A DNA stretch of 64,000 nucleotides from an uncultured Oscillospiraceae bacterium (GCA_944385125.1 CALWVZ010000002.1:1-64000); one strand, 5' to 3'. Shown: positions 55,511 to 64,000, counted from the first letter of the stretch. Notes: generated by a model from the sequence alone, not told the origin. Numbers and translations are program-made.

Positions 55511-57378
55511 TAGACATTTCGGTAAATGCCCTGGTCAAAGCCTTTGAGCTGGGGAAAAACATATTGGACGGCCTGTCCTTTACGGTGAACTCCGGGGAAC
55601 GGGTGGGCATCCTGGGCCATAACGGCTGCGGCAAGACCACCCTCTTCCGCATCCTTTCCGGCCAACTGCGCCCCGACGAAGGGGAGGTGATGGTGGCCCC
55701 CTCCAAGCGTCTGGGCCTGGTCACCCAGATCCCGGTGTACCCTGAGGGCTGGACCACGGAGCAGGTCCTCAGGCACGCCCACCGCCGCCTCTACGATATC
55801 TCCCGCCGCCTGGAGGAGCTGAGCCTGCAGCTGGAAAAGGAGCAGTCCCCCTCTCTGCTGGGGGAATATGACCGGCTCCAGGAGGACTTCCGCCGCCTGG
55901 GAGGCTATGAGATGGACACGTCCCGGTCCAGGGTGGCAAACGGTCTGGACATCTCCCCGGCCATGCTCTCCCAGAGCTTCGAGTCCCTCTCCGGCGGGGA
56001 GAAGACCCGGGTGAACCTGGCCCGGCTCATCCTGGAGGACACGGATATCCTGCTGCTGGACGAGCCCACTAACCATCTGGACCTGCGCTCCACCGAGTGG
56101 CTGGAGGACTATCTGCTCCGCTTCAAGGGCACCGTGCTGGTGATAAGCCACGACCGGTATTTCCTGGACAAGGTGGTGCAGCGGAGCATAGAGATAAGCG
56201 AGGGCAAGGCGGAATTCTACAGCGGCAACTACAGCTTCTATGTTCAGGAGCGGCAGCGCCGCTTCGAGGAGAAGCTGAAGAAATACGAGAAGGACCAGGC
56301 CAAGATAGAGCAGCTCACCCGGGCCGCCGAGCAGATGCATCTCTGGGCCTTCATGGGCAACGACAAGCTCCACAAGCGGGCCTTCTCCATGGAAAAGCGC
56401 ATAGAGAAGCTGAAGGCCAGCGAGAAGCCCACGGAGCAGAAAAAGCTCAGCGTGAAATTCAAGGAGCGCCAGTTCAGCGGCGACGAGGTGCTGGTGCTGG
56501 AGGATATATCCAAAGGCTTTGGGGACAGGCTTTTGTTCTCCGGCCTCTCCATGGAGGTGGCCGGCGGGGAACGCATCGCCCTCATAGGCGACAACGGCGC
56601 CGGCAAGTCCACCCTGGTAAAACTCATCATGGGGGAGGAGACGCCGGACACCGGCTATCTCTACAAGGGCCCGGCAGTGCGCAGCGCCTATCTGCCCCAG
56701 ATGGTGAGCTTCTCCAAAGACGAGCGCTCCGCTCTGGACACCATGCTCTATGACTGCCGCTGCCAGCCCCAGGAGGCCAGGGACCGCCTGGCTGCCTTCG
56801 GCTTTCGGGGGGAGGACGTGTTCACCCCGGTGGGGGCTCTCTCCGGAGGGGAGAAGAGCCGCCTGCGCCTGTGCATGCTCATGGGCGGAGACATCAACTT
56901 CCTCATCCTGGACGAGCCCACAAACCACCTGGATATCGCCAGCCGGGAGTGGATGGAGGACGCCTTGTCCGACTATGAGCAGACCCTGCTCTTCGTCTCC
57001 CACGACCGCTACTTCATAGAGAAATTTGCCAGCCGCATCTGGGCCCTCAGCGACGGGCACATCACCGACTTCAGGGGCGGCTACAAAGATTTCTGCCAGT
57101 GGAAGAGCCGCCAGCAGGTCTTTACCCAGGCGGAAAAGCGGCAGGAAAAAGAGAAAGAAAAAAATTCTAAGCCTCAGCGGCAGAAAAACAATGACAAGGC
57201 CATCGCCCGCCTGGAGCGGGAGATACAGCGCCTGGAGGAGAAGTCTGCGGAGCTGGACAGGCTCTCCGAGGAGTACGCCACGGATTACCAAAAGCTGATG
57301 GAGATAGCCGCCCAGAAGGAAGAATTGGAAGCTCAGCTGCTGGAGCTGTACGGAAAGTGGGAGGAGTTGGAGCAATGA
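55507..57378 (+). CDS. ABC-F family ATPase
   Basis: A 623-residue soluble protein with two ATPase domains and no TM. Walker A motifs GHNGCGKTTLFR (about 36-47) and GDNGAGKSTLVK (about 360-371); signatures LSGGEKTRVNLARL and LSGGEKSRLRLCML; Walker B LLLDEPTNHLDL and LILDEPTNHLDI. The charged inter-domain linker (RRFEEKLKKYEKDQAKIEQL) is the ribosomal E-site arm, and a C-terminal coiled coil follows (about 560-620). ATG 55507 overlaps the previous stop (ATGA). Translation factor or ribosome-protection type; which antibiotic, if any, is unknown. Confidence 0.92.
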   Translation: MIDISVNALVKAFELGKNILDGLSFTVNSGERVGILGHNGCGKTTLFRILSGQLRPDEGEVMVAPSKRLGLVTQIPVYPEGWTTEQVLRHAHRRLYDISRRLEELSLQLEKEQSPSLLGEYDRLQEDFRRLGGYEMDTSRSRVANGLDISPAMLSQSFESLSGGEKTRVNLARLILEDTDILLLDEPTNHLDLRSTEWLEDYLLRFKGTVLVISHDRYFLDKVVQRSIEISEGKAEFYSGNYSFYVQERQRRFEEKLKKYEKDQAKIEQLTRAAEQMHLWAFMGNDKLHKRAFSMEKRIEKLKASEKPTEQKKLSVKFKERQFSGDEVLVLEDISKGFGDRLLFSGLSMEVAGGERIALIGDNGAGKSTLVKLIMGEETPDTGYLYKGPAVRSAYLPQMVSFSKDERSALDTMLYDCRCQPQEARDRLAAFGFRGEDVFTPVGALSGGEKSRLRLCMLMGGDINFLILDEPTNHLDIASREWMEDALSDYEQTLLFVSHDRYFIEKFASRIWALSDGHITDFRGGYKDFCQWKSRQQVFTQAEKRQEKEKEKNSKPQRQKNNDKAIARLEREIQRLEEKSAELDRLSEEYATDYQKLMEIAAQKEELEAQLLELYGKWEELEQ

Positions 57379-58109
57379 ACATAAAGAATCTGCCTCTCTG
57401 GGGCCTCAGCGTCGCAATACTGGTAGTGGCCGCCGCCTTTTTCTTCTTCTGTCTCAGGGGCTATACCTACATCAGCTATACCCTGCTGTTCATAGCGGCC
57501 CTCATTCTGGTGCAGCGTTTCGGCAGCGATACCTTTCGCCGCTGGGTCTTCATTCTGGTGAGTATAGGTTTTATTTACTTCTGCCTTGTGGAACTGCCCA
57601 TAATCAAAAACTCCCGCACCGACCCGGAGCCGGAGCGGAAATACCTGATAGTCCTGGGGGCCGCCGTCCATGGGGACACCCCCTCTCTGGCCCTCACCAA
57701 CCGTCTGGAGGGAGCTCTGGAATATCTCAAGGCCTATCCCGACGCCATGGTCATCGTCAGCGGCGGCCAGGGTCCCGGGGAAAACATCAGCGAGGCGGAA
57801 TGCATGCAGGACTGGCTGATACGCCATAAGGTTGACAGGGACCGCATTATATGCGAAAATAAGTCCACTTCCACCATGGAGAACCTGACCTTTTCCTTTG
57901 AGATAATACGGGAGCGGGGGGATGAGCCCGACGGCAACGTGGCTATCCTTTCCAGCTCTTACCATCTCTACAGGGCCAAGACCATGGCCAGGATGCTGGG
58001 GGCCGAGGTGGCCGGCGTAGCCGGGCTGCCGGGCTACCCGGTCTATATGCTCAACTGCTATATAAGGGAGGCCTTCGGCGTCACCCATCTCTGGGTCTTC
58101 GGCCGCTGA
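57375..58109 (+). CDS. YdcF/SanA-like (DUF218) membrane protein
   Basis: A 244-residue protein with three N-terminal TM segments (about 8-80) and an extracytoplasmic DUF218 domain: KYLIVLGAAVHGDTPSLALTNRLEGAL, VSGGQGPGENISEAECMQDWL, ENKSTSTMENLTFS and SSSYHLYRAKTMAR. The family (SanA, ElyC) is linked to envelope precursor metabolism. The start overlaps the ABC-F stop by 4 nt (ATGA) with GGAG upstream. It belongs to the same operon as the cell-wall genes. Confidence 0.88.
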   Translation: MNIKNLPLWGLSVAILVVAAAFFFFCLRGYTYISYTLLFIAALILVQRFGSDTFRRWVFILVSIGFIYFCLVELPIIKNSRTDPEPERKYLIVLGAAVHGDTPSLALTNRLEGALEYLKAYPDAMVIVSGGQGPGENISEAECMQDWLIRHKVDRDRIICENKSTSTMENLTFSFEIIRERGDEPDGNVAILSSSYHLYRAKTMARMLGAEVAGVAGLPGYPVYMLNCYIREAFGVTHLWVFGR

Positions 58110-58131
58110 ACCCCGCCCTTCGGAGTGAAAG

Positions 58132-59472
58132 ATGAAAGAAAAAATATCCCTTGAAAAACTGCCCGGGCAGCTGAACCGCTCCCGGTGGCTGCTGCTGCCC
58201 ATCCTGGCCTTCATGTATCTGGTGATGCTCTACTGCAATCTGAAGACCAACCTGCTGGCAGACGATTTTATGTACTGCTTCAGCTTTGCCGACGGCAGCC
58301 GTATGGAGAGCCTGAGCCAGCTCATCCCCTCCATGGCCGCCCACCGCCTCACCATGAACGGCCGCCTCATATCCCACGGCCTGGTGCAGATATCCCTGAT
58401 GCTGCCCCTGTGGATATTCAAGCTGGCAAACTCCGCCGTGCTGGTGGGCGAGGTATACCTGGTGTACCGCATGGCCCTGGGAAAGCGGGAACGGAACAAT
58501 CTCCTGCTGCTTTGTATCTTCGGCTGCATCTGGATATTCACCCTGAATTTCGGTCAGGTCATCCTTTGGCAGGACGGCTCCGTGAACTATCTCTGGGCCA
58601 CCTTCTTCTCCCTGCTCTACCTCACCATATACATAAGAAAATTTCTGTATGACCAGGACATTAAGAGCCTCCCAGGCCGCATCCTCTACCTGCTGGCCGC
58701 TCTGCTTATCGGGGCCTACTCGGAGAACTGCGCCTCCACGGTGATCTTCCTCTCCTGCTGCTTCATGCTCCTGGGCCGCTTTTTGAAAAAGCAGAAGATA
58801 GCCCCCTACCTTTGGATAGCGGTGCTCCTGGCTCTCTGCGGCTTTGCCTTCATGATGACGGCCCCGGCCCAGATAGCCAACAAGTCCAGCCAGTTCACCG
58901 TCTCCAACCTCTTTGACAATTTCGTCACCGCTTTGGAGATGTACCGTCGCATATGGACACCCCTGGTGGTATATGCCGTTCTGGCCGCCCTGGCCTACAG
59001 CCGCAGGCTGGACAGGGACAGGCAGCTCCTGGCCGCCCTGCTGATGCTGGGCTCCCTGGCCTCGGTCTTCGTGCTCACCTTTGCCAGCTTCTTCCCGGAG
59101 CGCAGCGCCTATATCGGCACCCTGCTGATAATCTCCGCCGACGCAGCGCTCTTTGCCTCCCTCTTCGATGAGCTGGAGCTGCGGCCCCTTATGACGGCCC
59201 TGGGCGCCGTATGTCTCATGGCCGCCCTGTATAAGGGCAGCGTGGGGGTGCAGGACATAGTTAAGACCAACTATTACCTCACGGAAAACGAGAAGCAGAT
59301 AGTGGCCTGCCGGGAAGAGGGCATCATGGATGTGGAGGTCTACCGGGTCTACTCCTCCACCGGCTACTGCGCCCTGGAGGGCCTGGGCTACCTGAACACC
59401 GAAGTGGCCGACTCCTGGCCCAACAAGTACATGGCCGCCTACTTCGGCGTGGACTCCATAATCGGCAGCTGA
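58132..59472 (+). CDS. Multi-TM protein, DUF6056-like
   Basis: A 446-residue membrane protein with about ten TM segments. An N-terminal LADDFMYCFSF and HRLTMNGRLISHGLVQ, plus WQDGSVNYLWATFFSL, fit the DUF6056/GtrB-like proteins found beside surface-polysaccharide genes, which resemble GT-C glycosyltransferases (acidic residues in the first extracellular loop: ADDF). GGAG lies upstream. It is the last gene of the five-gene run and is followed by a terminator interrupted by mobile-element copy C. Enzymatic role is inference. Confidence 0.75.
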   Translation: MKEKISLEKLPGQLNRSRWLLLPILAFMYLVMLYCNLKTNLLADDFMYCFSFADGSRMESLSQLIPSMAAHRLTMNGRLISHGLVQISLMLPLWIFKLANSAVLVGEVYLVYRMALGKRERNNLLLLCIFGCIWIFTLNFGQVILWQDGSVNYLWATFFSLLYLTIYIRKFLYDQDIKSLPGRILYLLAALLIGAYSENCASTVIFLSCCFMLLGRFLKKQKIAPYLWIAVLLALCGFAFMMTAPAQIANKSSQFTVSNLFDNFVTALEMYRRIWTPLVVYAVLAALAYSRRLDRDRQLLAALLMLGSLASVFVLTFASFFPERSAYIGTLLIISADAALFASLFDELELRPLMTALGAVCLMAALYKGSVGVQDIVKTNYYLTENEKQIVACREEGIMDVEVYRVYSSTGYCALEGLGYLNTEVADSWPNKYMAAYFGVDSIIGS

Positions 59473-59510
59473 GCCGGAGCAACAGCTTATAACTTATAAA
59501 CAGCTATAAA

Positions 59511-59772
59511 AAATCCGCAGCGGAAAACCGCTGCGGATTTCAGCTTGTCGAAGAAGGCCAAGCCTTCTTCGACAAAAGGGCTTGCACTTCGCTCCATGCC
59601 TCAGTTGTACGCCAGAGGCGTACAATTCGACACTTCGCTCCGTGAGAAGTGTTTTCTGCGACGTACACGCCGCCGCAGAAAACGATTTAAATTATTTTTT
59701 CGCTGCGGCGAAAAAACTCTGCGAGGCTTTTTCGACAGTCTCAAATCCGCAGCGGAAAACCGCTGCGGATTT
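59511..59772 (+). mobile_element. Palindromic MITE-like element, copy C, flanked by duplicated bidirectional terminator
   Basis: A 202-bp core (59541-59742) that looks identical to copy A lies between two identical 30-bp direct repeats (59511-59540, 59743-59772). Each repeat is a complete AAATCCGCAGCGG/CCGCTGCGGATTT terminator. T-runs follow on both outer sides, so the original terminator served both convergent genes. Start of the core is CAGCTTGTCGAAG and its end CGACAGTCTC. The short ORFs inside are not genes. Confidence 0.88.
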
Positions 59773-59792
59773 TTATAGTCGTTATGGTTATT

Positions 59793-61037
59793 TCAATACA
59801 GGTCGTTGGTGTCCATGAGCTCTATCTCCACTTCCAGCATCTCGCCCTCCCGCCAGAGGCTGAGGACCATGCTGTCCCCCACTTTCAGGGAGTCTTTGAT
59901 GGCGGAGACCTCCTCCGTGGTGCTTACCGGCGTGCCGTTAACGGCGGTGAGTATATCCCCCACCTGCACGCCCTTAAGCTGGGCGTCGGAGTTTTCCTGG
60001 ACGCCGGAGACATACAGGCCTGCTGGAATGTCATAGTGGCTGGACACATCCTGGGGGATCGCCCCTACGGTGATGCCTATGGACGGGCGGCCCCGGACTT
60101 CCCCATTGGCGGCCAGGGAGTCTACCACAGCCTTCACGGTGGTGGAGGGGATGGCAAAGCCTATGCCCTCTATGCTGGAGTAGTAAGACATCATCTTCAT
60201 GTTGGTGATGCCCACCACCTGGCCGTACATGTTGAAGAGGGCCCCGCCGGAGTTGCCCTGATTTATGGCGGTGTTTGTCTGGAGCAGGCTCATGGTGCGG
60301 CCGTTATAGTTGAGTCCCCGGTCTATGGCGGAGATGATGCCGTTGGTGAGGGTGGAGCGGAAGTCCTCTCCCAGGGGGTTGCCTATGGCGGCAACCTCGT
60401 CCCCCACGGCAAGGGCGCTTATGTCTCCGAAAACTGCGGCGGGCAGGTCCTCCGCCTCTATTTTCAGCAGAGCCAGGTCGCTGATACCGTCCACTCCTAC
60501 CAGCTTAGCCTCAAAGCTCTCGTCATTATAAAGGGTGACCTTTGCGCTGTCACAGCCGTCGATGATATGGGCGTTGGTGACTATGAGCCCGTCAGGACTG
60601 GCTATAACGCCGGTGCCCCAGTAGTAGCCGGATTCATCCTCCACCGTGCCGGTGATGGCCACAATACTGTCGGCGCAGCGCTCATAGAGCTGCTTCAGGC
60701 TGAGTTCCGTCTCTCCTGGGACCTCCAGGCTCAGGCTGAAACCGGGCTCCAGGGCCGCTCTGGGTATGCTGGTGTTTACCGTGGTGGTCTGAGCGTCTTC
60801 AAAGTAATCCTGAAAAAAGTCCTCCCAATTCTCGGGCATCTCTCCCTGGGAATACTGTTTTTCGCTGTCTGAGCCGGAAAAGGCCAGGGAAGTACCCAGG
60901 ATAAGTACCAGCACTAAAATCAGCACAGCGGCGGTCCTCCAGGCGGTCTTCTTCCTGCCGCGGCATTTTTTCTCCGGCTGTTCTCTTTTCAGGGGAGCAT
61001 ACCAGCTTTCACAGCTGCTGCGTTCTGTATTGCTCAT
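59793..61037 (-). CDS. HtrA/DegP-type membrane-anchored serine protease with PDZ domain
   Basis: A 414-residue protease with one TM (about 33-52). Catalytic triad: His in VTNAHIIDG, Asp in GISDLALLKIE, Ser in NQGNSGGALFN. One C-terminal PDZ domain (GLYVSGVQENSDAQLKGVQVGD). GAGG lies 7 nt before the ATG. It is the third gene of a minus-strand operon with a PhoP/PhoR-like system (37 nt gap), which suggests envelope-stress control. It is clearly different from the HtrA at 27.7 kb. Confidence 0.93.
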   Translation of the reverse strand: MSNTERSSCESWYAPLKREQPEKKCRGRKKTAWRTAAVLILVLVLILGTSLAFSGSDSEKQYSQGEMPENWEDFFQDYFEDAQTTTVNTSIPRAALEPGFSLSLEVPGETELSLKQLYERCADSIVAITGTVEDESGYYWGTGVIASPDGLIVTNAHIIDGCDSAKVTLYNDESFEAKLVGVDGISDLALLKIEAEDLPAAVFGDISALAVGDEVAAIGNPLGEDFRSTLTNGIISAIDRGLNYNGRTMSLLQTNTAINQGNSGGALFNMYGQVVGITNMKMMSYYSSIEGIGFAIPSTTVKAVVDSLAANGEVRGRPSIGITVGAIPQDVSSHYDIPAGLYVSGVQENSDAQLKGVQVGDILTAVNGTPVSTTEEVSAIKDSLKVGDSMVLSLWREGEMLEVEIELMDTNDLY

Positions 61038-61074
61038 CTGTTATCCTCACATTGATTTCTCCCGCCAGCCGCCT

Positions 61075-62502
61075 TTATTTTTCCGCAAGCTTCAGGGTGA
61101 ATACGAATTCGGTTATTCCGTCCTCACTTCTCACGGCGATATCCTCGTCGTGGCTGTTGATTATGGATTTCACCAGGTACAGGCCCAGGCCCACTCCGTC
61201 CTTATCCAGGCTGCGGGAGCGGTCGGACTTGTGGAAACGGTCGAAGATGAAGGGCAGGTCGTCCGGGGGTATGGTCTCCCCCTCGTCCTTGATGGACACA
61301 TAGGCCTTTTTCCCGTCCTTGTACAGGCGCAGAGTCAGGCAGCTGCTCACCCGGGCAAACTTCACCGCATTGTCCAGCAGGTTATATATCACCTGGGTGA
61401 TGGCGTCCTTGTCGGCCACCACCATTATATGGTTATCCGGCAGCTGGGGGTCCACGTCCAGGTTCTTGGCGGTGGCCCGGCTCTCAAAGCTCAGCAGGAT
61501 CTGCAGGACCAGCTCCGTCAGGTCAAAGACCGTGCGTTTCTTGGGGTCGGAAGCTCTGGCATTGGCCTGGGAAGCGGAGAGCATATCCCGCACCAGGCGG
61601 GAGAGGCGCCTTGTCTCGTCCCGGATGGATCTGAGGTATTTTTCCTCTTCCTCCTTGGGGATGGTGCCGTCCAGTATACCGTCGGCAAAACCGGCAATGG
61701 TGGTCATAGGGGTGCGCAGCTCGTGGGAGATATTGGCAATAAACTCGCTCCTGCGCTTTTCCGACTTTTCCAGGGAGTCGGCCATCTTGTTGAAGGACTC
61801 GATAAGGGCCCCCATCTCGTCGGTGGGGTCGTCCTGCTGGCGCACTCTCACGGAAAAGTCGCCCCGGGCAAAGCGTCGGGAGGCCAGGGCCATCTCATCC
61901 AGGGGGCGGGCCATGCGTTTGGAGTAGACCAGGGACACTATCATAGACAGGCAGAACACCAGCACCGCCACCACCGAGGCCATCATAAGGAAGGTGGACC
62001 AGGTGCCCAGGATATTATCAGTGTCGCTGGTGACCAGCACATATCCCAGGGCCTGCCCGTCCTCTTCCGAGTTTATGGAGGCGGTGACCACATAATGCCC
62101 TTTTTTATAAATTCCCCCCAGGTCGCTTATGACCAGGTTCTCCCGGTTCTCCATACTGAATATCAGTTCAAGGGGAATGTGCTTGCCCATATGCTCGCAC
62201 ACCGGGGCCCGGTCCGAGCAGGAGACTATCACGCCGCCGCTGTCTGTTATCATTATGTTGTTCCCGGTGGAGCGGGAAATAGCGCTTATGGCCATGCTCA
62301 GCAGCCAGCTGTTGAGGGAGTCGGTGTTGCTTATGGCTGCGGCTGTACGGGAGACTTCCATTGCGCTGTTGGTCATGGAGTTTTGATATTCCCGGATAAA
62401 GTATATCCGCCCTATGCCCACGCAGGCAAAGGCCACCAGCAGAAAGCAGGTCAGGACCAGCAAGGCCGTGGCGGTGAAGTTCCTTAAATAAATGCTTTTC
62501 AT
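61075..62502 (-). CDS. Sensor histidine kinase (PhoR/ResE-like)
   Basis: A 475-residue kinase: TM1 about 9-30, an extracytoplasmic sensor of about 125 residues, TM2 about 157-178, HAMP (RMARPLDEMALASRRFARGD), H-box FIANISHELRTPMTTIAGF, N-box VIYNLLDNAVKFA, G-boxes IKDEGETIPPDDLP and KDGVGLGLYLVKSI. ATG 62502 is preferred over an in-frame TTG at 62505. It lies 6 nt after the regulator and upstream of HtrA. Confidence 0.92.
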   Translation of the reverse strand: MKSIYLRNFTATALLVLTCFLLVAFACVGIGRIYFIREYQNSMTNSAMEVSRTAAAISNTDSLNSWLLSMAISAISRSTGNNIMITDSGGVIVSCSDRAPVCEHMGKHIPLELIFSMENRENLVISDLGGIYKKGHYVVTASINSEEDGQALGYVLVTSDTDNILGTWSTFLMMASVVAVLVFCLSMIVSLVYSKRMARPLDEMALASRRFARGDFSVRVRQQDDPTDEMGALIESFNKMADSLEKSEKRRSEFIANISHELRTPMTTIAGFADGILDGTIPKEEEEKYLRSIRDETRRLSRLVRDMLSASQANARASDPKKRTVFDLTELVLQILLSFESRATAKNLDVDPQLPDNHIMVVADKDAITQVIYNLLDNAVKFARVSSCLTLRLYKDGKKAYVSIKDEGETIPPDDLPFIFDRFHKSDRSRSLDKDGVGLGLYLVKSIINSHDEDIAVRSEDGITEFVFTLKLAEK

Positions 62503-62508
62503 CAAAGC

Positions 62509-63192
62509 TTACTCGGTGACTTCAAACTTGTAGCCCACGCCCCAGACAGTCTTCAGGCACCACTTGTCGCTGACGCCCTCCAGCTTTTCCCGAAGCCGCT
62601 TAACGTGCACGTCCACGGTGCGGGAGTCGCCGAAATAGTCGAAGCCCCATACCTCGTCCAGCAGCTGGTTCCTGGTGAAGACCCGGTTGGGGGAGGCCGC
62701 CAGATGGTACAGCAGCTCCATCTCTTTGGGAGGCGTATCCACCTTGACCCCGTCCACGATGAGCTCATAGGAGTCCAGGTTTATCACCAGCTTGTCGAAA
62801 GTCAGCTTCTTTTCCACCGGGGCGTCGGCGTCGGTACGGCGCATGACGGCGTGGATACGGGCCAGCAGCTCCTTCACCTCAAAGGGCTTGGTCACATAGT
62901 CGTCGGCCCCCATTTCCAGGCCGCTGACCTTGTCGCTGGTCTCGCCCTTGGCGGTGAGCATGATGATGGGCACGGAGGACTTTCTCCGTATATCCTTGCA
63001 CACCTGCCAGCCGTCCTTCACCGGCAGCATAATGTCCAGCAGCACCACGTCCGGGGCAAAGAGGTCGAACATGGATTCGGCCTTGCCTCCGTCGGAGGCT
63101 ATCATCACTTCAAAGCCGTCCTTACCCAGGTAGAGCCTCAGCAGTTCGGCTATATTTCCGTCGTCTTCAACTATCAAGGCGCGTTTTGTCAT
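62509..63192 (-). CDS. OmpR/PhoB-family response regulator (PhoP-like)
   Basis: A 227-residue regulator: ALIVEDDGNIAELLRLYL, phospho-acceptor VVLLDIMLPVKDGWQV (Asp near 52), MLTAKGETSDKV, DDYVTKPFEVKELLARI. Winged helix with TPPKEMELLYHLAASPNRVF and GDSRTVDVHVKRLREKL. First gene of the operon. Its promoter carries TTTACA-N5-TTAACC repeats, close to PhoP-box type, suggesting autoregulation. Confidence 0.93.
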   Translation of the reverse strand: MTKRALIVEDDGNIAELLRLYLGKDGFEVMIASDGGKAESMFDLFAPDVVLLDIMLPVKDGWQVCKDIRRKSSVPIIMLTAKGETSDKVSGLEMGADDYVTKPFEVKELLARIHAVMRRTDADAPVEKKLTFDKLVINLDSYELIVDGVKVDTPPKEMELLYHLAASPNRVFTRNQLLDEVWGFDYFGDSRTVDVHVKRLREKLEGVSDKWCLKTVWGVGYKFEVTE

Positions 63193-63232
63193 TTATATTC
63201 TGCCCCTCTCCATAATATAATTTCATGGCATA

Positions 63233-63274
63233 ATTATACTGCAAGCGGCGACGCAAAGGTTAAAAATGTGTAAA
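63233..63274 (-). promoter_or_regulatory. Promoter and tandem operator of the PhoP-like operon
   Basis: TATAAT (63233-63238) preceded by direct repeats TTTACA (63269-63274) and TTAACC (63258-63263), 11 bp apart. The same repeat type and a 19-bp distance to the -10 occur at 25243-25285. Confidence 0.55.
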
Positions 63275-63294
63275 AAGCGGTTTTTAATAAAGCC

Positions 63295-64000
63295 TTAATA
63301 GTCCAGCTTCTCCAGCTCCAGCAGGGCCAGGATATATATCTCCAGGGCCTCCTTCATCCAGTCCTCGCAGGCGGCCTCGTCCACGCCGTGGATAGGTCCG
63401 GCAAAGGCCGGGGCCGGACGCTCCGGGTGCTCCGGGCCGAAGGATACGGCGTTGGGGAAGTGGCGGGCATAGGTGCCGCCGCCTATGGTGTAGGGCTTGG
63501 CGTTCTCCCCGGTGACGGCATTGTAGGCCTGGGTGCAGACCTGGATGGCGGGATTGTCCAGGCTCATGTAGAAGGGCACGGAGTCCCCGGTTTTCACCAC
63601 TCTGGCAAGGCTGCCCCAGTTCTGCTCCAGCAGGGCCTTCAGCTTGTCTCCGCTGCTGGTGGTGGGATAGCGGCTGTCCACGCTCTGGAAGATGTGTCCG
63701 TCCTCCACCCCTATCTCCCCGCCGATTATGGTGAGGGGCTCGAACATCTCGTCCCGGGCCTGGGCGTCTATTCCCTTACCGTAATAGTCGCAGTGGAGCC
63801 GCCGGAGCCCCAGGAAGAACCCCCTTTCCTCGCCCCGGAGCAGTTCCTTGTCCAGGATATACTCCACCAGCAGGGCGATGGCGTTGTTGGCCTCCTCGGG
63901 GTGGCAGGCATGGCCGCCCACGCCCTTTGCGGTGAGGCGCCACAGTCCCTCCTCTTTTTCGGCTGTTACGGTCTCGGTGGACTCCAGTTCCCCTTCATGG
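63295..64000 (-). CDS. M20-family (Sapep/PepV-like) metallopeptidase, C-terminal part
   Basis: The frame runs off the right edge; about 235 C-terminal codons are visible. The KGVGGHACHPEEANNAIALL segment marks the lid-domain motif of PepV/Sapep dipeptidases (GKSAHGS/PE-type). The metal-ligand and product-binding region near the C-terminus reads YTIGGGTYARHFPNAVSFGP, followed by HGVDEAACEDWMKEALEIYI, which contains the conserved HXXDE. It cleaves dipeptides or beta-Ala-containing peptides. Its stop lies upstream of the PhoP-like operon promoter. Confidence 0.9.
   Translation of the reverse strand, partial: HEGELESTETVTAEKEEGLWRLTAKGVGGHACHPEEANNAIALLVEYILDKELLRGEERGFFLGLRRLHCDYYGKGIDAQARDEMFEPLTIIGGEIGVEDGHIFQSVDSRYPTTSSGDKLKALLEQNWGSLARVVKTGDSVPFYMSLDNPAIQVCTQAYNAVTGENAKPYTIGGGTYARHFPNAVSFGPEHPERPAPAFAGPIHGVDEAACEDWMKEALEIYILALLELEKLDY

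Noticed and set aside
1..64000. CRISPR arrays, rRNA, tRNA, prophage genes
   Set aside because: No regularly spaced repeats, no tRNA-like cloverleaf or rRNA sequence and no phage structural or integrase gene were recognised.

Overview
The window is about 64 kb of a GC-rich Gram-positive (Bacillota, class Clostridia) chromosome, most likely a gut Oscillospiraceae-type organism. The evidence is the lipoprotein signal peptides, strong GGAGG ribosome sites, sigma-A type promoters (TTGACA-17-TATAAT), one-membrane envelope genes, Gx-transporter/NusG_II and NifX/Mrp pairs, and frequent ATA isoleucine codons in an otherwise GC-rich background. No rRNA, tRNA, prophage or CRISPR array was seen. Identifications are from reading the sequence only; no database search was run.

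Layout. 1-8.3 kb: molybdenum/tungsten cofactor region (TupA-type binding protein with a riboswitch-like leader, MoaE-like, mogA-moaC-moaA-moeA/PBP-moeA, moaD-moeB). 8.3-10.1 kb: AT-rich foreign insert holding an AIPR-family gene and an HTH repressor-like gene, next to a truncated sigma-factor gene. 10.2-17.5 kb: OpuC/EgtU-type osmolyte ABC system, a flavin/2Fe-2S reductase with a CrtI-like oxidoreductase, and a MATE exporter. 17.5-27.2 kb: CNNM/CorC protein with a leader ORF, lipoprotein, DAHP synthase, FtsX-type ABC transporter with a two-component system. 27.3-33.5 kb: candidate structured RNA, HtrA protease, split transketolase, EamA protein, flavodoxin-like reductase, galactokinase. 33.7-38.7 kb: metNIQ behind a methionine-codon leader peptide and terminator, then LysR/YeiH. 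38.8-48.5 kb: carbohydrate ABC importer parts in one run with an HlyD-like adaptor and a two-TM MacB-PCD protein, plus a two-component system. 48.6-52.3 kb: second MATE, NifX/Mrp pair, Gx transporter/NusG_II pair. 52.4-59.5 kb: FHA-FtsW fusion, penicillin-binding protein, ABC-F, YdcF-like and DUF6056-like genes. 59.8-64 kb: PhoP/PhoR-like two-component system with HtrA, and a truncated M20 peptidase.

Most notable observations: (i) a 202-203 bp palindrome-rich mobile element present three times, each time lying between two copies of a whole hairpin (intrinsic-terminator-like), so it appears to insert into and duplicate terminators; (ii) a 36-codon leader peptide with ten Met codons within 15 positions ahead of a perfect terminator and metNIQ; (iii) a TupA-like protein whose C-terminal segment has moved to its N-terminus, a natural circular permutation; (iv) an Asp/Pro-rich leader ORF ahead of a CNNM magnesium-transport-family gene; (v) an unassigned multi-hairpin RNA candidate at 27.3-27.6 kb; (vi) the AIPR-HTH insert with palindromic operators inside its promoter.
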